NCBI GenBank assembly: GCA_038373885.1
Contig: JAWZYV010014451.1
Coordinates: forward strand, 248,001-312,000
Source of the DNA: Cheiracanthium punctorium
Lineage: Eukaryota > Arthropoda > Arachnida > Araneae > Cheiracanthiidae
Direction: 5' to 3'
Length of the DNA: 64,000 nt
Made by a program: the position numbers and the translations under genes. A model generated the notes under the pieces. That model was not told the DNA's origin, made no database searches, and saw only the letters and a list, made by a program, of their open reading frames with translations. This document shows positions 42,419 to 54,754 of this stretch, piece after piece; position 1 is the stretch's first letter, and every line of letters starts with the position of its first letter.

Positions 42419-42999
42419 ACTATAACAAAAAATGTAGACATTTTTGAAGAACTCTTTCTATTTTAGGTAACTTCTCAAAGAAAACATGTGATCACAGAGA
42501 TTCTACTATTTTCTGTTCAAGAGAAATTAGTAAAATAATAATATTTTAAGTGTACAGAATATATTCTATTTCAGAATTTATTTTTGGTTACGGGAATTAA
42601 AAATCTTTTACTGATTTATTTATTACTCATATTACTTATTACTTACTTACTTACTTATTTATTTATTTTGGTATTATCTAAAACATTCTTAGTGCATTTC
42701 CACTTCCACTTTATTTTCCATGTAGTTTCTTTAACTTTTAAGCTTTTTTTCCTAACCTAAAATATGCATTTAGATATTTTAAATAACAAAATGTAATTAT
42801 AAAGTAATTAAGGCTAAGAATCACTTGCTTATATTGCAAATTGTTTTTCATTTCTACTTATTCTATTTCCAGTATTCTATAATTTTTCAGTACGTTAAAA
42901 GTGCTAAGTTATTTACTTTAGAAAAAAAAAATGAATGTCAGTTTAGCTGGAAATATTTTTAATTTGTCAAGAACAATAGAGTAAACCAAATCAAGCAAC

Positions 43000-44342
43000 A
43001 GAAATACTGATTATTTTTTGAAAGAATGACAACATTTTTCCGGTATTAAACGAATCAGCTAAAAAAAGGGTGTATATAACAATTTAGCTTGTTTTTAACA
43101 TTTTTAACAGCATTAACGAAGTACTTATAAAACTTCATTCTGCACGAAAATGTTTTTCTATCAAACATTCGTTAATAAAGTCGTCACTTACATTCTTGTG
43201 AAGTGACACGTTACATTCAGAAATTTCAAAAAGTTCTGTTTTTAATGAAGTCATTATTGCTGCATAACAAACGCAACATAAGAAACACGTGTTAAACATT
43301 TTAATTATTTGGCAGTTCTCTTTCTTTTTCAGTAACGTCATACCGTGAAAACTGGAATTTATGTTTCATGATTTATGACATTACTCAAAAAAATGGAAGA
43401 ATAACTACTTTGAACTCGTTTTATTAAAACTGTCAGGAAAATTAAAAATTGCTTTCTTATTTAAAGCACAATCAATACTATTTTTGAGTGCAATCCTAAT
43501 TTGGAAGTCATTTATTCATGGAAATTTTTTATCCGATTCTTTCAAATTAATGGAAATGCTTGACAACTGTGTGTTATTCATGCAACGTTTATTTTTCTAA
43601 ATGAGTTAATTGGAACTGGTTATTTGAATAGTTTATTGTAAGTAAGTCGTTTATAATTTATTAAATACGAACCCAGTGTGCCGTTGTGTTTACCGTTGCA
43701 AATTCATGAGAGTTTTTGAAATATTTTTGCAGCTGACTAGATGAATGATGCTATTATAAATAGGCAGTGTTATTATGGCATTTCGAAGAGGAAAAAAAAA
43801 TCATTGTTTTAACCATCTAGATTTCCGACATTACTTAACACCGAATTATATGCGAAAATCAATCCCAGCTGTTTTAAATTAGACTTTTTCAGGAAACAAC
43901 TGAGGGTTTCAAAATTTTTTCGAGGCATTTTTTAAGCTTTTAATTAGCTTGGTCTATGTATGCCTTTCCTGTTCAAAGTTTGTATATGAATTTTAATCCT
44001 TCCTGACATCCCGTCGAGCTAAAACTTTGTTTACATGCTTTATTATATTTTTGGTACTTTATTTTAAATTATTAAATATTTTGCCAAAAAAATAGTGTTT
44101 TATTAACACATATTAGCTCGTATCCACCTATCTATTGGTCAGATATTTTTAACTTTCGGAACATAGACCATGTAAGGAAAGTGTTTTAATCATGAAAATG
44201 TTCGACTTAGAGATTTTGATGTATTTACACGTTTTGGAGTCTCCTGAATTCATTATGCCGAGACGCTTCAAGTAACAGATACTGATTATTTTTTGAAAGA
44301 ATGACAATTTTTTTTCAGTATTAAACAAATCATCTAAAAAAA
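43000..44342. repeat. ~70-bp direct repeat pair flanking 1.2 kb
   Basis: Both copies read ACTGATTATTTTTTGAAAGA then ATGACAA, GTATTAAAC.AATCA.CTAAAAAAA: 43000-43068 and 44272-44342. The right copy abuts the start of the ~160-bp satellite. The interior shows nothing known. Confidence 0.6.
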
Positions 44343-44399
44343 TCTATTTTTACAAGATGTATATATGTGTGTGTGTGTGTGTGTATGTGTGTTTGAGTG

Positions 44400-45790
44400 T
44401 ATGTGAATGACCACAATAGCTACTAAATGATAGATTCGATTAAGCTCAAATGTGGTTTGTATATCATAGACCACCGTCGCACGACCGATATTGATTTTGG
44501 TGTGTATACAAAGCATAGTTCTATACAGATTTGCAAAAAAAAATGTTTTACAATACGGTCTTCGGACGGAAATTTTTGAAGCGTGCTAGCATCCAAACGA
44601 TGCATTAGATTGAGCTCAAATTTAGTATATATAATAAATCTCAGAGCTACAAAAAAGCTTCTATACATTTCAACGTAAATTCTTGCAAGTGCGCCAGTGT
44701 CTATACCGTGCATTCGATTGAGCTCAAATTAGGTACGCATATTATAGGTCACTGCCTCTAAAATTGTACAAATTTTGGTATGTGTAGATCTTAAAGCATT
44801 TTTGCAGGGTTAAAAAAATATTCTTATATGTCGCGGCCTACAGATGAAACAATTCGAAGTACACTAGCGTCTGAAAACTATATCCGATTGAAATGAATCA
44901 AATTTATGGAAACACTTCGTGAAGATAATGTGTTCGGAAAGTCAAGTAGAGCTACATTTCTTATGTTATTTTTACAGTGCTGTGTGTGTGTGTGTGCGTG
45001 AGAGAATACGTTAGCTACTGAACGGTGTACTCGATTGAGCTCAGATTTGGTATAGATGTTATAGACCAACCTTGTACTACCGGCATAATTTTATGTGTTT
45101 ATAAGAGACTTGCTGCTTTTTTTCTATAAAGTGCTAAGAAAAAAATATTTTACTTTATGGCCTATGGACGGGAATTCTCGAAAGTGCTCTCTTGTCTAAA
45201 TAGTACACTCGTTTGGGTGTATGCTACAGGTCACGGACACATGACCTGCGTAGATTTTAGTGTGTTAAGAGCTCATAGTTCTGTTCACGGTGTTGCAAAA
45301 AAAAATTATTTTGCATTTCGGCTGTTGAGACCATTTTTTTCAAAAAATTGAGCTAATGTCTAAAACATGCATTTGAGTAACTGAAAATTGTGTATGTATA
45401 TCATAGATCCCCCGTCACACAACCTATATACACTTTAGTACGTGAAAGGCTTTTGTTAAGCTTTTGTACAGTGCTACAAAAAAATGAGTTCTTATACATA
45501 ACTGCCTACAGACTAAAATTCTTGAAAGTGTACTATCGTCTATATGACGCTTCTATTCAGCTGAAATTAGATAAGTATATTATAGGTCACTGTTTTTTAT
45601 ACTGATAAGATTTTAGTATCTAGGGATTGCAGTTTTCTATAGGGCTGAAAAATGCATTCTTGTACATTGCGGCCTATACACTGAAATCCAATAACGTCGG
45701 AACACTACATCCAGCTGAGTTGAATCAAATTTATTTAAACGCTTTGTAAAGCATAGTGTTCGTAAAGTAGAGTGGAGTCACTCAAGATTG
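44400..45790. repeat. Degenerate ~160-bp tandem satellite, about nine monomers
   Basis: The landmark ATTCGATTGAGCTCAAAT (variants) recurs at about 44434, 44602, 44710, 44881, 45030, 45205, 45368, 45549 and 45703. Each is followed by a TATATTATAGGTCAC-like block, an ACAGTGCTGCAAAAAAAT-like block, and GGCCTACGGACGGAAATTCT-like text. Embedded (TG)n runs occur at 44365-44394 and 44981-45000. A ~820-bp higher-order period is suggested by the matching segments near 44881 and 45703. Confidence 0.75.
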
Positions 45791-47147
45791 ATTTCTGAAA
45801 ATTGTGAAGTATGTCCCAATTTTCTTGCTCCATTTTTTTAATATTTGGTATTTTTTTTTGAGACACTGATAAATTTTGCGGAATTATTGAAATCAATTTC
45901 TTTAAATCGTGTTATCCAATATTTGTTCATTTTACCTCTTTGCATTTTTTGCCCAATACTAAGTGCCCTTTCCTGACTCGTTCAAAAGAAAAATGGTAAA
46001 AAAAAATAGACGCTATTCTATTTTTGACAAGTTTTTCAATCAAAAGCGGTAACCAGCAGCCATCAAAGCCATTTTCCCATTAGTATGAAGCCACGCTTCC
46101 AATTAAGACACGATGAATTACACCACGCTCTCCAGTCGTAATGAAGAAAACCGCATGCTCAGAAAGAAATAGCAAGAGAAAAAAAAACAGTTAACATATC
46201 TTCGTTAAATAAATTCTGTAAAGATTTCTTTATTTTATACGAAAAACGTGTTAATAATCTTTTGAATCTTTTTTTCTTTTTTTCATAGAAATTATATAAG
46301 GGTTTTGCTTTAGTATTTGCATCAAATCCTTACATAAAAAAAAAAAAATCAGAAAGTGTCTTATTTTACTTATGGTGTGTTTACTTAATAAATGCCATTG
46401 GACATAAATAATACAATTTTGAAATTGTGAATATGCATAAAAAAATTTACTTTTTTAAGGACCAAATGGTCTTGATAATAGTAAATACTGGGTAAAAAAA
46501 AATGACAGTACTTGAAACTAAAGTAAATATATTCCAGAGTGAATTATTAACTCTAAAAAATGCAGAAAAGTACCGACACACTTAAAAATTATCGCTAAAT
46601 TTATTCATGCGCATTATGAGAAATTGTTTGGAGTATTTTTATAACCTGCATCATCTTGTTTAGCCATTAATTACTGTACATGCCGTTATTATTATTTTAT
46701 TCTGCTTAATCAAGCAATTTATTTAATTATGGTCTAGTAATCGATAATCGATAAAGCACATTACACTTATAAAATAATTAAATTTAAGACTCTATTTAAA
46801 ATATTTGACGTGCTGATAGATGCGATAATAATGAAAAATCAATTGGTATTTTTAATAAAATTACCACTAAAACACTTTGGTAAATTTATTGATTATTTCG
46901 AATTTTCTGCATGCAAACAGAAAATGGGAGTTTGATGGCTATGTAATTTTTACTTGGATCATTAGTATTAAGTGTTTTAGAAAGAAACTGAACAGTTTTG
47001 GTATCATAGAAGTGTTAAAATTTTCAGTTTGATAAAATATTTTCTCTTTTCTTAGAAGCAGCGATCTTAAAAGCTTTTTAAAGCAGAAGACAGAAGTAAT
47101 AGGCCTACAGGTGTGAAGCATACAATATATATGTGTGTGTTTGTGTT

Positions 47148-47189
<42 letters not shown>

Positions 47190-47480
47190 CAAAATAAGGT
47201 AGGAAAAATGACTACATCAAGAAAAAAATCCTATTGTCAATTTTTAAAAAGTTACACTTTTAAATTTGTACACAATCCCCGTACAAAAAATTTTCCAATT
47301 AGTATGTGCGCCATACACTAATGAGGTTATGTACGAAATTTGAAAATTAGATATTAAAAGAGTGTCAAATTTATAAAGATAAATATATGCATACTTAAAC
47401 TACTTTTCAGTGGCTCTTGAAGGAAAAATATGACGTCGGATCATCGCGTTTTAGGGATCGAAAATCGCGTATCGAAAAAA
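45791..47480. other. AT-rich intergenic DNA with a (GT)n microsatellite
   Basis: No gene recognised. (TG)n runs at about 47131-47188. The Cys-Val open frame over it is an artefact of the repeat. Confidence 0.55.
47131..47188. repeat. (TG)n microsatellite
   Basis: TG dinucleotides with a few TTTG interruptions, then about 15 perfect units. Confidence 0.92.
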
Positions 47481-47483
47481 ATC

Positions 47484-47676
47484 CGTCTAATTAACGTTTC
47501 TCTAAAGAGCATTTTATACGTTAAATATGTCACCAAATAACGTTTCTCGGAAGCGCATTTTAAACGTTAAAATTCTTCGTCAAATTAACGTTTGTCCGAA
47601 GCGCATTTTAAACGTAAAACTTACTACGTCAAATTAACGTATGCCATGATCGCATTTAAAACGTTGAAAATTTTCC
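47484..47676. repeat. ~48-bp tandem array of palindromic units (four copies)
   Basis: TTAACGTTT-like starts at 47491, 47537, 47585 and 47634 (period 46-49). Each unit ends in TTTTAAACGTT-like text, so start and end are inverted (AACGTTT...AAACGTT) and each monomer can form its own hairpin. GC-richer centres read CGGAAGCGCATT. Confidence 0.75.
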
Positions 47677-48085
47677 GGCAGTATCCCAAGTTGCAAGTTT
47701 GTTTCGATTATTGGTAATTTAAGTCAATAGACTGACGATTACTTTGTTCAAAATTGATGACCTCTTAAAGGTGCAGGAAGACCACATGCAGTGAAATGTA
47801 GCACTTAGGTAAATATTAGAGGAGATCGTATTGCAGGTTATTTGCCAACACTCATGAAGATTCACGATTATACGAGGCACTCGCCTACTGGGTATATGCA
47901 AGTATGTTGTACACTAGCTGTTAGTTATAAAGAATATCTAATAAAAATAATACTGGAGAGTGTTGTTCCCTTCAAGTAAATCGCATGCAGATTTTTCTAT
48001 ATAAGCTGATAGTTTCTCAGAGATGGTTAAAAAATTCCTCGAAAACACTTTTAAGCAGTAATTTATTAAACGCCTAATATAATAA

Positions 48086-48193
48086 AAATATATCTATTCA
48101 TTAGAAATTTGCAAATATATCTATTCATTAGAAATTTGCAAATATATCTATTCATTAGAAATTTGCAAATATATCTATTCATTAGAAATTTGC
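48086..48193. repeat. 27-bp minisatellite, four identical copies
   Basis: The unit starts AAATATATCTATTCATTAGA and ends AATTTGC. Four head-to-tail copies with no mismatch by eye. Confidence 0.92.
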
Positions 48194-50711
48194 ATTTTAA
48201 AAGTTTAACCTAACTAAAGTTTATTTTACAAGGTACTTATCGATTAAACAAAATATTAATTTCGTATTTCCTGAGAATTAAATTTACAAATGTGTGATAA
48301 CCATTTTAGTAGAAATCAATTAAATAAATGAAATAAAAATGTGAAATGTTTAGTTATTTATAATGTGCATACAAAAAATTAACCGTAATATAGATTGAAA
48401 ACTCTCATGTAATGTTTATTTTTCCTCCTCAATTTTATTATTATTCATTTATTTTATTTAAAAAAATATTTTATGTAAGCGAACTTTATAAAATAATGTT
48501 AGATATAACGATATGTGATAAATTTTAATATTTAGCTATCGTTATTGCAATTTAAAAAAACTGTATACGAAAATGTATTTTTCCACTCTGAAACAATGTC
48601 GCCAATTTGATAGTATAAAGACATAAATATAAAACATAAATTTCCACGATTATAGTTGATGCAAAGTAATAAAATTGTCACATTTATCTTGAAACATCCA
48701 TCATATATGAGAGTTGGTGGATATACAGAGAAGATTAATGAGGTAGGTATTTGGTTATTGTCAGACAAAGCTAAAAAGAATTTACGTAACCAAGTTACGG
48801 GATTCTGCTTTTTCAATGGAAACATTCTTAGTCGCAATATGCTTTATTTTAAGGCAGTAATATGTACAAGCATAATATTTGTTACAATATTAGTATTTAT
48901 ATCGATTTCAATGTGAAGTTTTGCGGGATCAGAGTTTATCGGTACAAAAAATTCTATAAAATGAGAAGAACGCACAGATTCAGATTTGGGGTGATCTGGC
49001 TGTTGACTCTATTTGGATTTAGATTAGGGTTTCTTAAGGGGAGTTACAGCCTATAAACCTTCAATATATCGAAAAAATTCAAAATCTGGTTTCTAATTCT
49101 TGCTAAAAGCTGTTATATTTTTATGCGAGATATGTCTTATTTGTAGTATGTTTTGTGTTTTACTTGTTAGTTATATATATATGTATATATATATTACTTC
49201 ACCTGCAAATCCAGGCAACACATATATTTTTTTAAATACCTAGCTTCGTTTGTTTATTTTCTTAGTTAAATATTGATTTTTAATTTTTTAGAAGAAATAT
49301 TAACAGGTATTCGTAAAGGTTGTAGTTACAAATAGCTAATTTTTTTCTTTTTACAATTTACATTATAATTTCCTGGTTACTATCAAACAAGATATTTCTT
49401 TTAACAACACCTGCAAATCCAGATAGCACAAATTTTTATAATTCTGTTTTCATATATTTATGCTCTTGGTTAAATGTTAAGATTGCAATGAAAAACACAT
49501 AAACAACGCTACGTTTTCGGATTTCGCATGAACCACCTTGTAAAATAAAATGCAGCACAGAAGAATAACGGCCTAAATAATCAGCGCCAAGTTGCACTGG
49601 GAAAAGTTTGCACGTTTATTTTACGTACTAATCTTCCCCAACTCTGCGATTCGTATTCCGGGTGACACTTTTGACGACCCTGCAACGTTAGCTCTCTGAA
49701 ACGCAAATCTCTCACAAATGCAATATCAACGGTCCGAAATCGTGACAGAGCAAATCTTTCGTGACTAAGTGCCCCGCTATTACCGACGACCTCTCTCTCT
49801 CCATGTGATGTGTGTGTTATGCATTCCCATTCCGTGCTAGGGTGTTCAAAGCCAGATACTATGGGAGATGATTGCATGTTCTTTAAATGATATGGGTCAA
49901 AACCGCTTCAAAAATAGCGCATTGCAGTGTAATGGAATTAGGAGTGTTGATCTGTTTTATTTATGCCCGTTACAGTATTACCATTTTATCTGGATTATAT
50001 TTTTTTTCTCGGATTGATTAATAAAACAAGAGGTATATGTATTCTGCTTTTAATGTGGAGTATAGAATGATGTAGTTTAACCACGTGTTTGACTTTGCTA
50101 ACTGTATTATTGTAAAATATTAGGTAATTAATTAAAGAAAAAGTGCTACTTGTATATTTGTTCTAGAATTATTTAATTAAACTATGAAAAGATTCGAAAT
50201 ATTTGTCGTTGTTTCGTAAACTGTTATAACTGAAAAATATGTCTGGTTTTCGAAATATGATTTATATTACAATATGAGAAATTTATTTAGAACACACAAG
50301 GACAGTTTTTTATACTAACTGTACTTTTTTTTTCATAAGATGTCGTAAAATTGGTCATATTTTTAATACTCATATTAAAGTGCGGGACTACATGTTATAT
50401 AGCATTCTATGAAATCTATTAATATGCAAATCTATATAATCTCTATAAAGCTGAGTTGATTTCTAGCTATTTTTAGATAAATCTAAGATTAGCGATAGTT
50501 TATGAGTTCTCAATTTTATTCTCATTATTGTTTTCTTAAGATTAAAAATAAATACATAAACAGACTTAAAGTTAGTTCGAAAGAAAAGAGATGTTAAGCA
50601 AAAGAACGATTCGAACAATTTATTTTATTTCAAGTACAATATTAATGAGTGAGAAAATTACTAAATTATTGTTTTGACTTTTAGGCGTTTATATCCATTT
50701 ATTTAGAAATT
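48194..50711. other. AT-rich intergenic DNA
   Basis: No gene recognised. A GC-richer patch at 49580-49880 contains a 98-codon minus-strand frame of balanced composition with no family I recognise. It is not called as a gene. (AT)n at about 49169-49195. Confidence 0.5.
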
Positions 50712-50713
50712 TA

Positions 50714-52217
50714 CACTCATGTCCATAAATTAAGGATAATGAAGTTCAGGCAGATAAAGAGAAAGAAGCAAAACAAATTTGACTTATTTGTAAAGTCTAT
50801 TTATTAAACAAAAAGTAAAGAGCAAAAAAGATGCTATATGTTTGACATAATTAATAAAAATTGCAAGTTTTACTCCCTTGACCAAATTTCAAAAAAGAAC
50901 CTATTTACAAAAAACAGTATAACATGGTTAGTAGGATGGTTAATACGGAATATGTCTCCCGGACGATGCAATACAGGCCTGACAACGCCTAGGCATGCTG
51001 AGTATCAAATGATCAATCTGATCTTGGGGAATATTACACCACTCATCAAGCAATGCACTCCAAAGTTCCGGTAGACAGGTGGGAGGGGGTTGACGGGCTG
51101 CAATTCGTCGGCCAAGCATATCCCACACATGCTCTATTGGATTCAAGTCCTGTGAGTATGATGGCCAATGCATACGGGTGATATCCTCCGATTGAAGGCA
51201 TTCGTCTACAATGTTTGCACGGTGAGGACGGGCGTTGTCATCCATAAACACAAATTCAGCATCCATGGCGCCCCGAAACAAACGTACATGTTGTTCCAGA
51301 ATGACATCCCGATAGATGTGGCCTGTCATCGTTACACTCTGAACATGCAGGTCAGTTCTGGAACCAAGAATAATTCCTCCCCAAACGGGCCATCCTGCAC
51401 CACCGTAACGGTGTCTTTCAATGGTGTTCTCTTGGTGGTAACGGGTACCTGGCGCTCTCCAGATGAATGTCCGGCGAGAATCAGACTCCAAACTAAACCT
51501 GGACTCGTCGGAAAACATCACACAAGACCACTGTTGCGGTGTCCACAATGCATGCTCTCTACTCCAGGTTAATCGCAGGCGACAGTGAGTTGCGGTAAGT
51601 GGAACACATCTGAAAGGCCTACGAGCACATAGACCAATGTGCCCTAAGCGTCTGTACACGGTCTGCCTTGAAACTGTCGTACCGGTAGCTGAAGAGAGCT
51701 GACGAGACAGGTCTGATGCTGTACTCCGTCTGTTTCTTTTGGCAGTAACTGCCAAATAGCGGTCCTCATTCGGCGTTGTAACTCGGGGGCGACCTGTGCT
51801 GTAACGTCTACTCACATTACCATCATCTTGGAATCGTTGCCAAAGCCTGGAGATGACACTCGGGCGATTCCAAGTTCCTCGGATACTTCCAGCTGGGTAC
51901 GTCCACATTCCAGTCGTCCGATATTTCTGCCACGTAAAACATCATCCAAATGCCTCCTTTGTGCCATAACTATGCGGTTTTTGCACTGAAAGGCTTTCAC
52001 AGCGCTTGTGAACAATTTTACTTCTTTGCCACCATTCCTTATATACCCCTCTCTTACACTCTCGTCATTGTGACGTACCATCCACGCCATCTGGTGGTTT
52101 CCTGTAATTTGCATATTCTTCTTCAAGATGTGTGTGATCATTCCACAGTTGAAATTTTTATTTTAGAGATCAATTTCTGTGTGATTCTGAATTATCCTTA
52201 ATTTATGGACATGAGTG
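50714..52217 (-). mobile_element. Tc1-like DNA transposon (1,504 bp) with perfect 27-bp TIRs
   Basis: CACTCATGTCCATAAATTAA... at 50714-50740 is exactly inverted at 52191-52217. Both ends are flanked by TA (50712-50713 and 52218-52219), the Tc1/mariner target duplication. A transposase occupies the minus strand with one apparent frameshift. Perfect TIRs and a long open frame suggest a young copy. Confidence 0.93.
50940..51967 (-). pseudogene. Tc1-like DD34E transposase with a single frameshift
   Basis: DNA-cutting and joining enzyme for the surrounding element. The start MAQRRHLDDVLRGRNIGRLE at 51967 opens the paired helix-turn-helix region. The frame breaks after EELGIAR (about 51866) by one base and resumes at SVISRLWQRFQDDG. 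The 322-codon remainder has HTH2 (TTVSRQTVYRRLGHIG), then the catalytic Asp in MFSDESRF, the second Asp in FMDDNARPHRA and the Glu in SQDLNPIEHVW. There are 34 residues between the last two, giving DD34E. Total length, about 340 residues, is normal for Tc1. All catalytic acids are intact. ORFs on the other strand are shadows. Confidence 0.9.
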
Positions 52218-52219
52218 TA

Positions 52220-53046
52220 TTTTATCACAATTCATTTTTTACATTTATTGTCATTTCATAGTAGATATCATTTTCTCTAAATTTTTGATTATTAAGCTAC
52301 GAGATTTATTCATTAATTATTCTATAACGCACTTTAGAAAATTACTCTTAGCATTGCGTAGCAGATAGCTAAATACAGTAATAGAAAAAAAGTGAAATAT
52401 AATGCAGTACCTTGCACAGTAACTAAAACCAAATGTATTTTAAATAATTACCATAGATGCGACACTGAAATGTCGTATATACCAAACATTCACAACATCA
52501 CAATCTTCTACACATTCTTTGCTAAGTCAAAATCAATACTTCTTCCGCTTTTAAGGAAGGAATTTCATCTTTTCTTCTGCTTAAAGATTTCCCCCTTTCA
52601 TCTTTTTTGAAAAATCTTCGGCATATATTTCAAGGAACTCTTTGTGGAGCAAAGAACTGTGAGAGGCTCGCATACTAGCTGAATGATAAGGTGTTGTATA
52701 TTTTTTACTAAGACCACTGGACAATATCCTTAAATTTCGAAAATCGAATTCCGGTTTAGCTCTTTTTTAAGTGGCTTATGAAACTTTTGAGGAATGCAGA
52801 TCATATAATATTGATTCTGTAAGTTGTTTGGAATTTAATATGGATTTGTTATGAAAAAACTCAAAGTTTTTCAATTATATTTGTACGTTTACAATAAATT
52901 TCAAATAAAATATTATGGATTACGTGTGTATAGAATTTTAATTGTTCAGTTTTTTAGAAACTGGGTGATCGTTGTTCATTTATTCAAAACAAGGTTAAAA
53001 AAACGTAAAAATATATTGAAAACTTAATTAAGTTCTATAAGTGTGA
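52220..53046. other. AT-rich intergenic DNA
   Basis: Nothing recognised. A 72-codon frame at 52392-52610 has no family features. Confidence 0.5.
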
Positions 53047-53817
53047 TTTGTTGTTGTTGCTTATCCTCTTTAGAAGATCTGACATAAGTCAGATCAACTC
53101 CAATAGATTGTTGACCGATAGAAAATCAATAACTAAGAGGGGAGAAGATGTTAATGTCCTTAGAAAATCCGACGCAACTCAGTATGTGCTCTGGAGAGGC
53201 TGGGTGATCACAGCATTTCTTGCAAGTGGGGTGGATTTTCTTGCCATGTTCATCCGAAAGACACTTAAGGTGGCCACTTTTAAGTCTGGCAAGTGCATTC
53301 TAGGAGCCACGATCACATTTAAATTCCAGAAGAGAGCCAGGGGATGTTCCGGTGTACCATTGGTGGACAGGTGGATTACGCCAAAATGAATTTAATTTAG
53401 ATTTTTCATTTGAATACAGTTTTTGGTGAGTAAGCGAAACACCAGTCGTCGTTTCGTCCTCACTACCTTCTTTGGCCAATCTATCTGCAACCTCATTACC
53501 ACTATTATTTACATGTGATGGGATCCATTGAAGATGGATGTCGTGGTTCTGAGAAAGTTTCTTTAGTTTGAGCAGGATTGATATACTGGTTTCATCGTCT
53601 GCAGAGGTCCAGTCACTAAGATATTGAAGTGCACTGCGGCTGTCCGATAAGATCCAAAGTTCCCCAAATTCATAATCAATAGTTAAGACAGCGTCAAGTC
53701 CAACATTTATTGCAATTATTTCGCTCTTGAAGACAGAACAAGTATCAGGGTTTCGTTGTTTTAATGAAGTCTCAAGATGAGGAGTTCTAATATAAATACC
53801 GCTGCCAGTACGGTTTT
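53047..53817 (-). mobile_element. 5'-truncated non-LTR retrotransposon, 3' end (RNase H region)
   Basis: On the minus strand the piece runs from an RNase H domain through a C-terminal zinc motif to a (CAA)n tail at about 53050-53060. Severe 5' truncation with a simple-repeat tail is typical of target-primed reverse transcription. Clade is probably Jockey/R1/I-like, since those carry RNase H after RT, but no RT sequence remains for placement. Confidence 0.78.
53110..53817 (-). pseudogene. Non-LTR Pol remnant: RNase H domain plus CCHC motif
   Basis: The minus frame shows GSGIYIRTPHLE, the catalytic Glu in VFKSEIIAI, the Asp in LWILSDSRSALQYLS, and the HLQWIPSHVNNSGNEVADRL block with its His and Asp. 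After about 60 residues comes NALARLKSGHLKCLSDEHGK and a zinc motif (CKKC...HPASPEHILSC). An in-frame TAG precedes NALARL and breaks the protein. The open frame on the + strand at 53048 is a shadow. Confidence 0.78.
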
Positions 53818-54461
53818 AAGTGGGATTTAATAACCATTAATGTTATTAAAGCACACTTATAACATTGATTACAACGTTGATTCTTCACACCGGGAAATTC
53901 GCATTTGCACTTCACCAATTCAAAATATGCTTTACTGATATTTTAAAATTATGTATATTAAACAATATCCACCATAATGATGAAATTCCTCACTTCGATA
54001 GGTTAAATGGTTTTATACGCGTTTTTAAAGCTGAAAGAAATTGAAATACCATCTAAAACCTGGACGTACATGCTTCATACGGCATTTAAAGTAGTTAAAA
54101 GTTTTCTAACTATCTTTTTATTTAATGTTTTATTTTGTTTTACGCTGGTACATGATTATTATTTTTTGCTTATTTTCTTTAACAGTGTAGATATTTGTTA
54201 CGTCCAAAGAAACAGGCTTTAATTCCTAATAGATGTAGTTAAAAAAAGACAAGGAGTTGTCGGTTATCATGCCCATACTTTGTGGATTTAGTTAATCACT
54301 GTCATAAGACCTAATAAGCTAGAATCGTTATAGAAAACGTTTAACGGAAAATATACAGCGCTCTTTTCAGGTTATGACGTTCCAAAAACGAAATACTGTA
54401 AATTTTAGAATACTGACCTAGTGACCTAGTAAGAAAATCATCACACAGTTATAAAAATATC
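53818..54461. other. AT-rich intergenic DNA
   Basis: No recognised gene between the non-LTR fragment and the LTR element. Confidence 0.5.
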
Positions 54462-54465
54462 ATTT

Positions 54466-54680
54466 TGTAACAACCGTAAAATGACGTCAAAGCAACGCCA
54501 TCCTTTTCAGTTAAAAATCCATCCAACTAACTCCTTGGCGCGGGCTCGCGACTTTCATTTATCCAGTAGTTCGCCTATTGTTGGTGTTCTAAAGTTTTTT
54601 TAGTGAAAGATGTTTGCAAGAAAATATTGTAAGATGATTTTGTAATGGTTGTGAATAATAAAATGATGTTTACAGCTATA
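54466..54680 (+). repeat. 5' LTR (215 bp)
   Basis: Starts TGTAACAACCG and ends TTTACAGCTATA. The end is fixed by comparison with the 3' LTR and by the ATTT duplication. An LTR ending at TTTACA is an alternative. Confidence 0.85.
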
Positions 54681-54682
54681 AG

Positions 54683-54695
54683 TGGCGCCCAACGT
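54683..54695 (+). other. tRNA primer-binding site (tRNA-Lys type)
   Basis: TGGCGCCCAACGT two bases after the 5' LTR, identical to 702-714. Confidence 0.65.
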
Positions 54696-54754
54696 AAAAA
54701 ATGGTACAGATAAGTGAGTGAAGGTTTATTTTGTTTACTTTACATTCAGGAAAT

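Larger units (their letters stand above)
40660..44345. other. AT-rich intergenic DNA with a retroelement relic and a 70-bp direct repeat
   Basis: Apart from the relic at 42074-42418, an (ACTT)n-like stretch at 42630-42668, and similar 70-bp blocks at 43000-43068 and 44272-44342, nothing recognised. Confidence 0.5.

Noticed and set aside
47133..47321. Cysteine-valine-rich ORF
   Set aside because: Direct translation of the (TG)n microsatellite.
48086..48193. Short regularly spaced repeat as a CRISPR array
   Set aside because: Units are contiguous with no spacers, there are no cas genes, and the genome is eukaryotic.
53048..53389. 113-codon + strand ORF
   Set aside because: Antisense shadow of the non-LTR RNase H/zinc-motif region on the minus strand.
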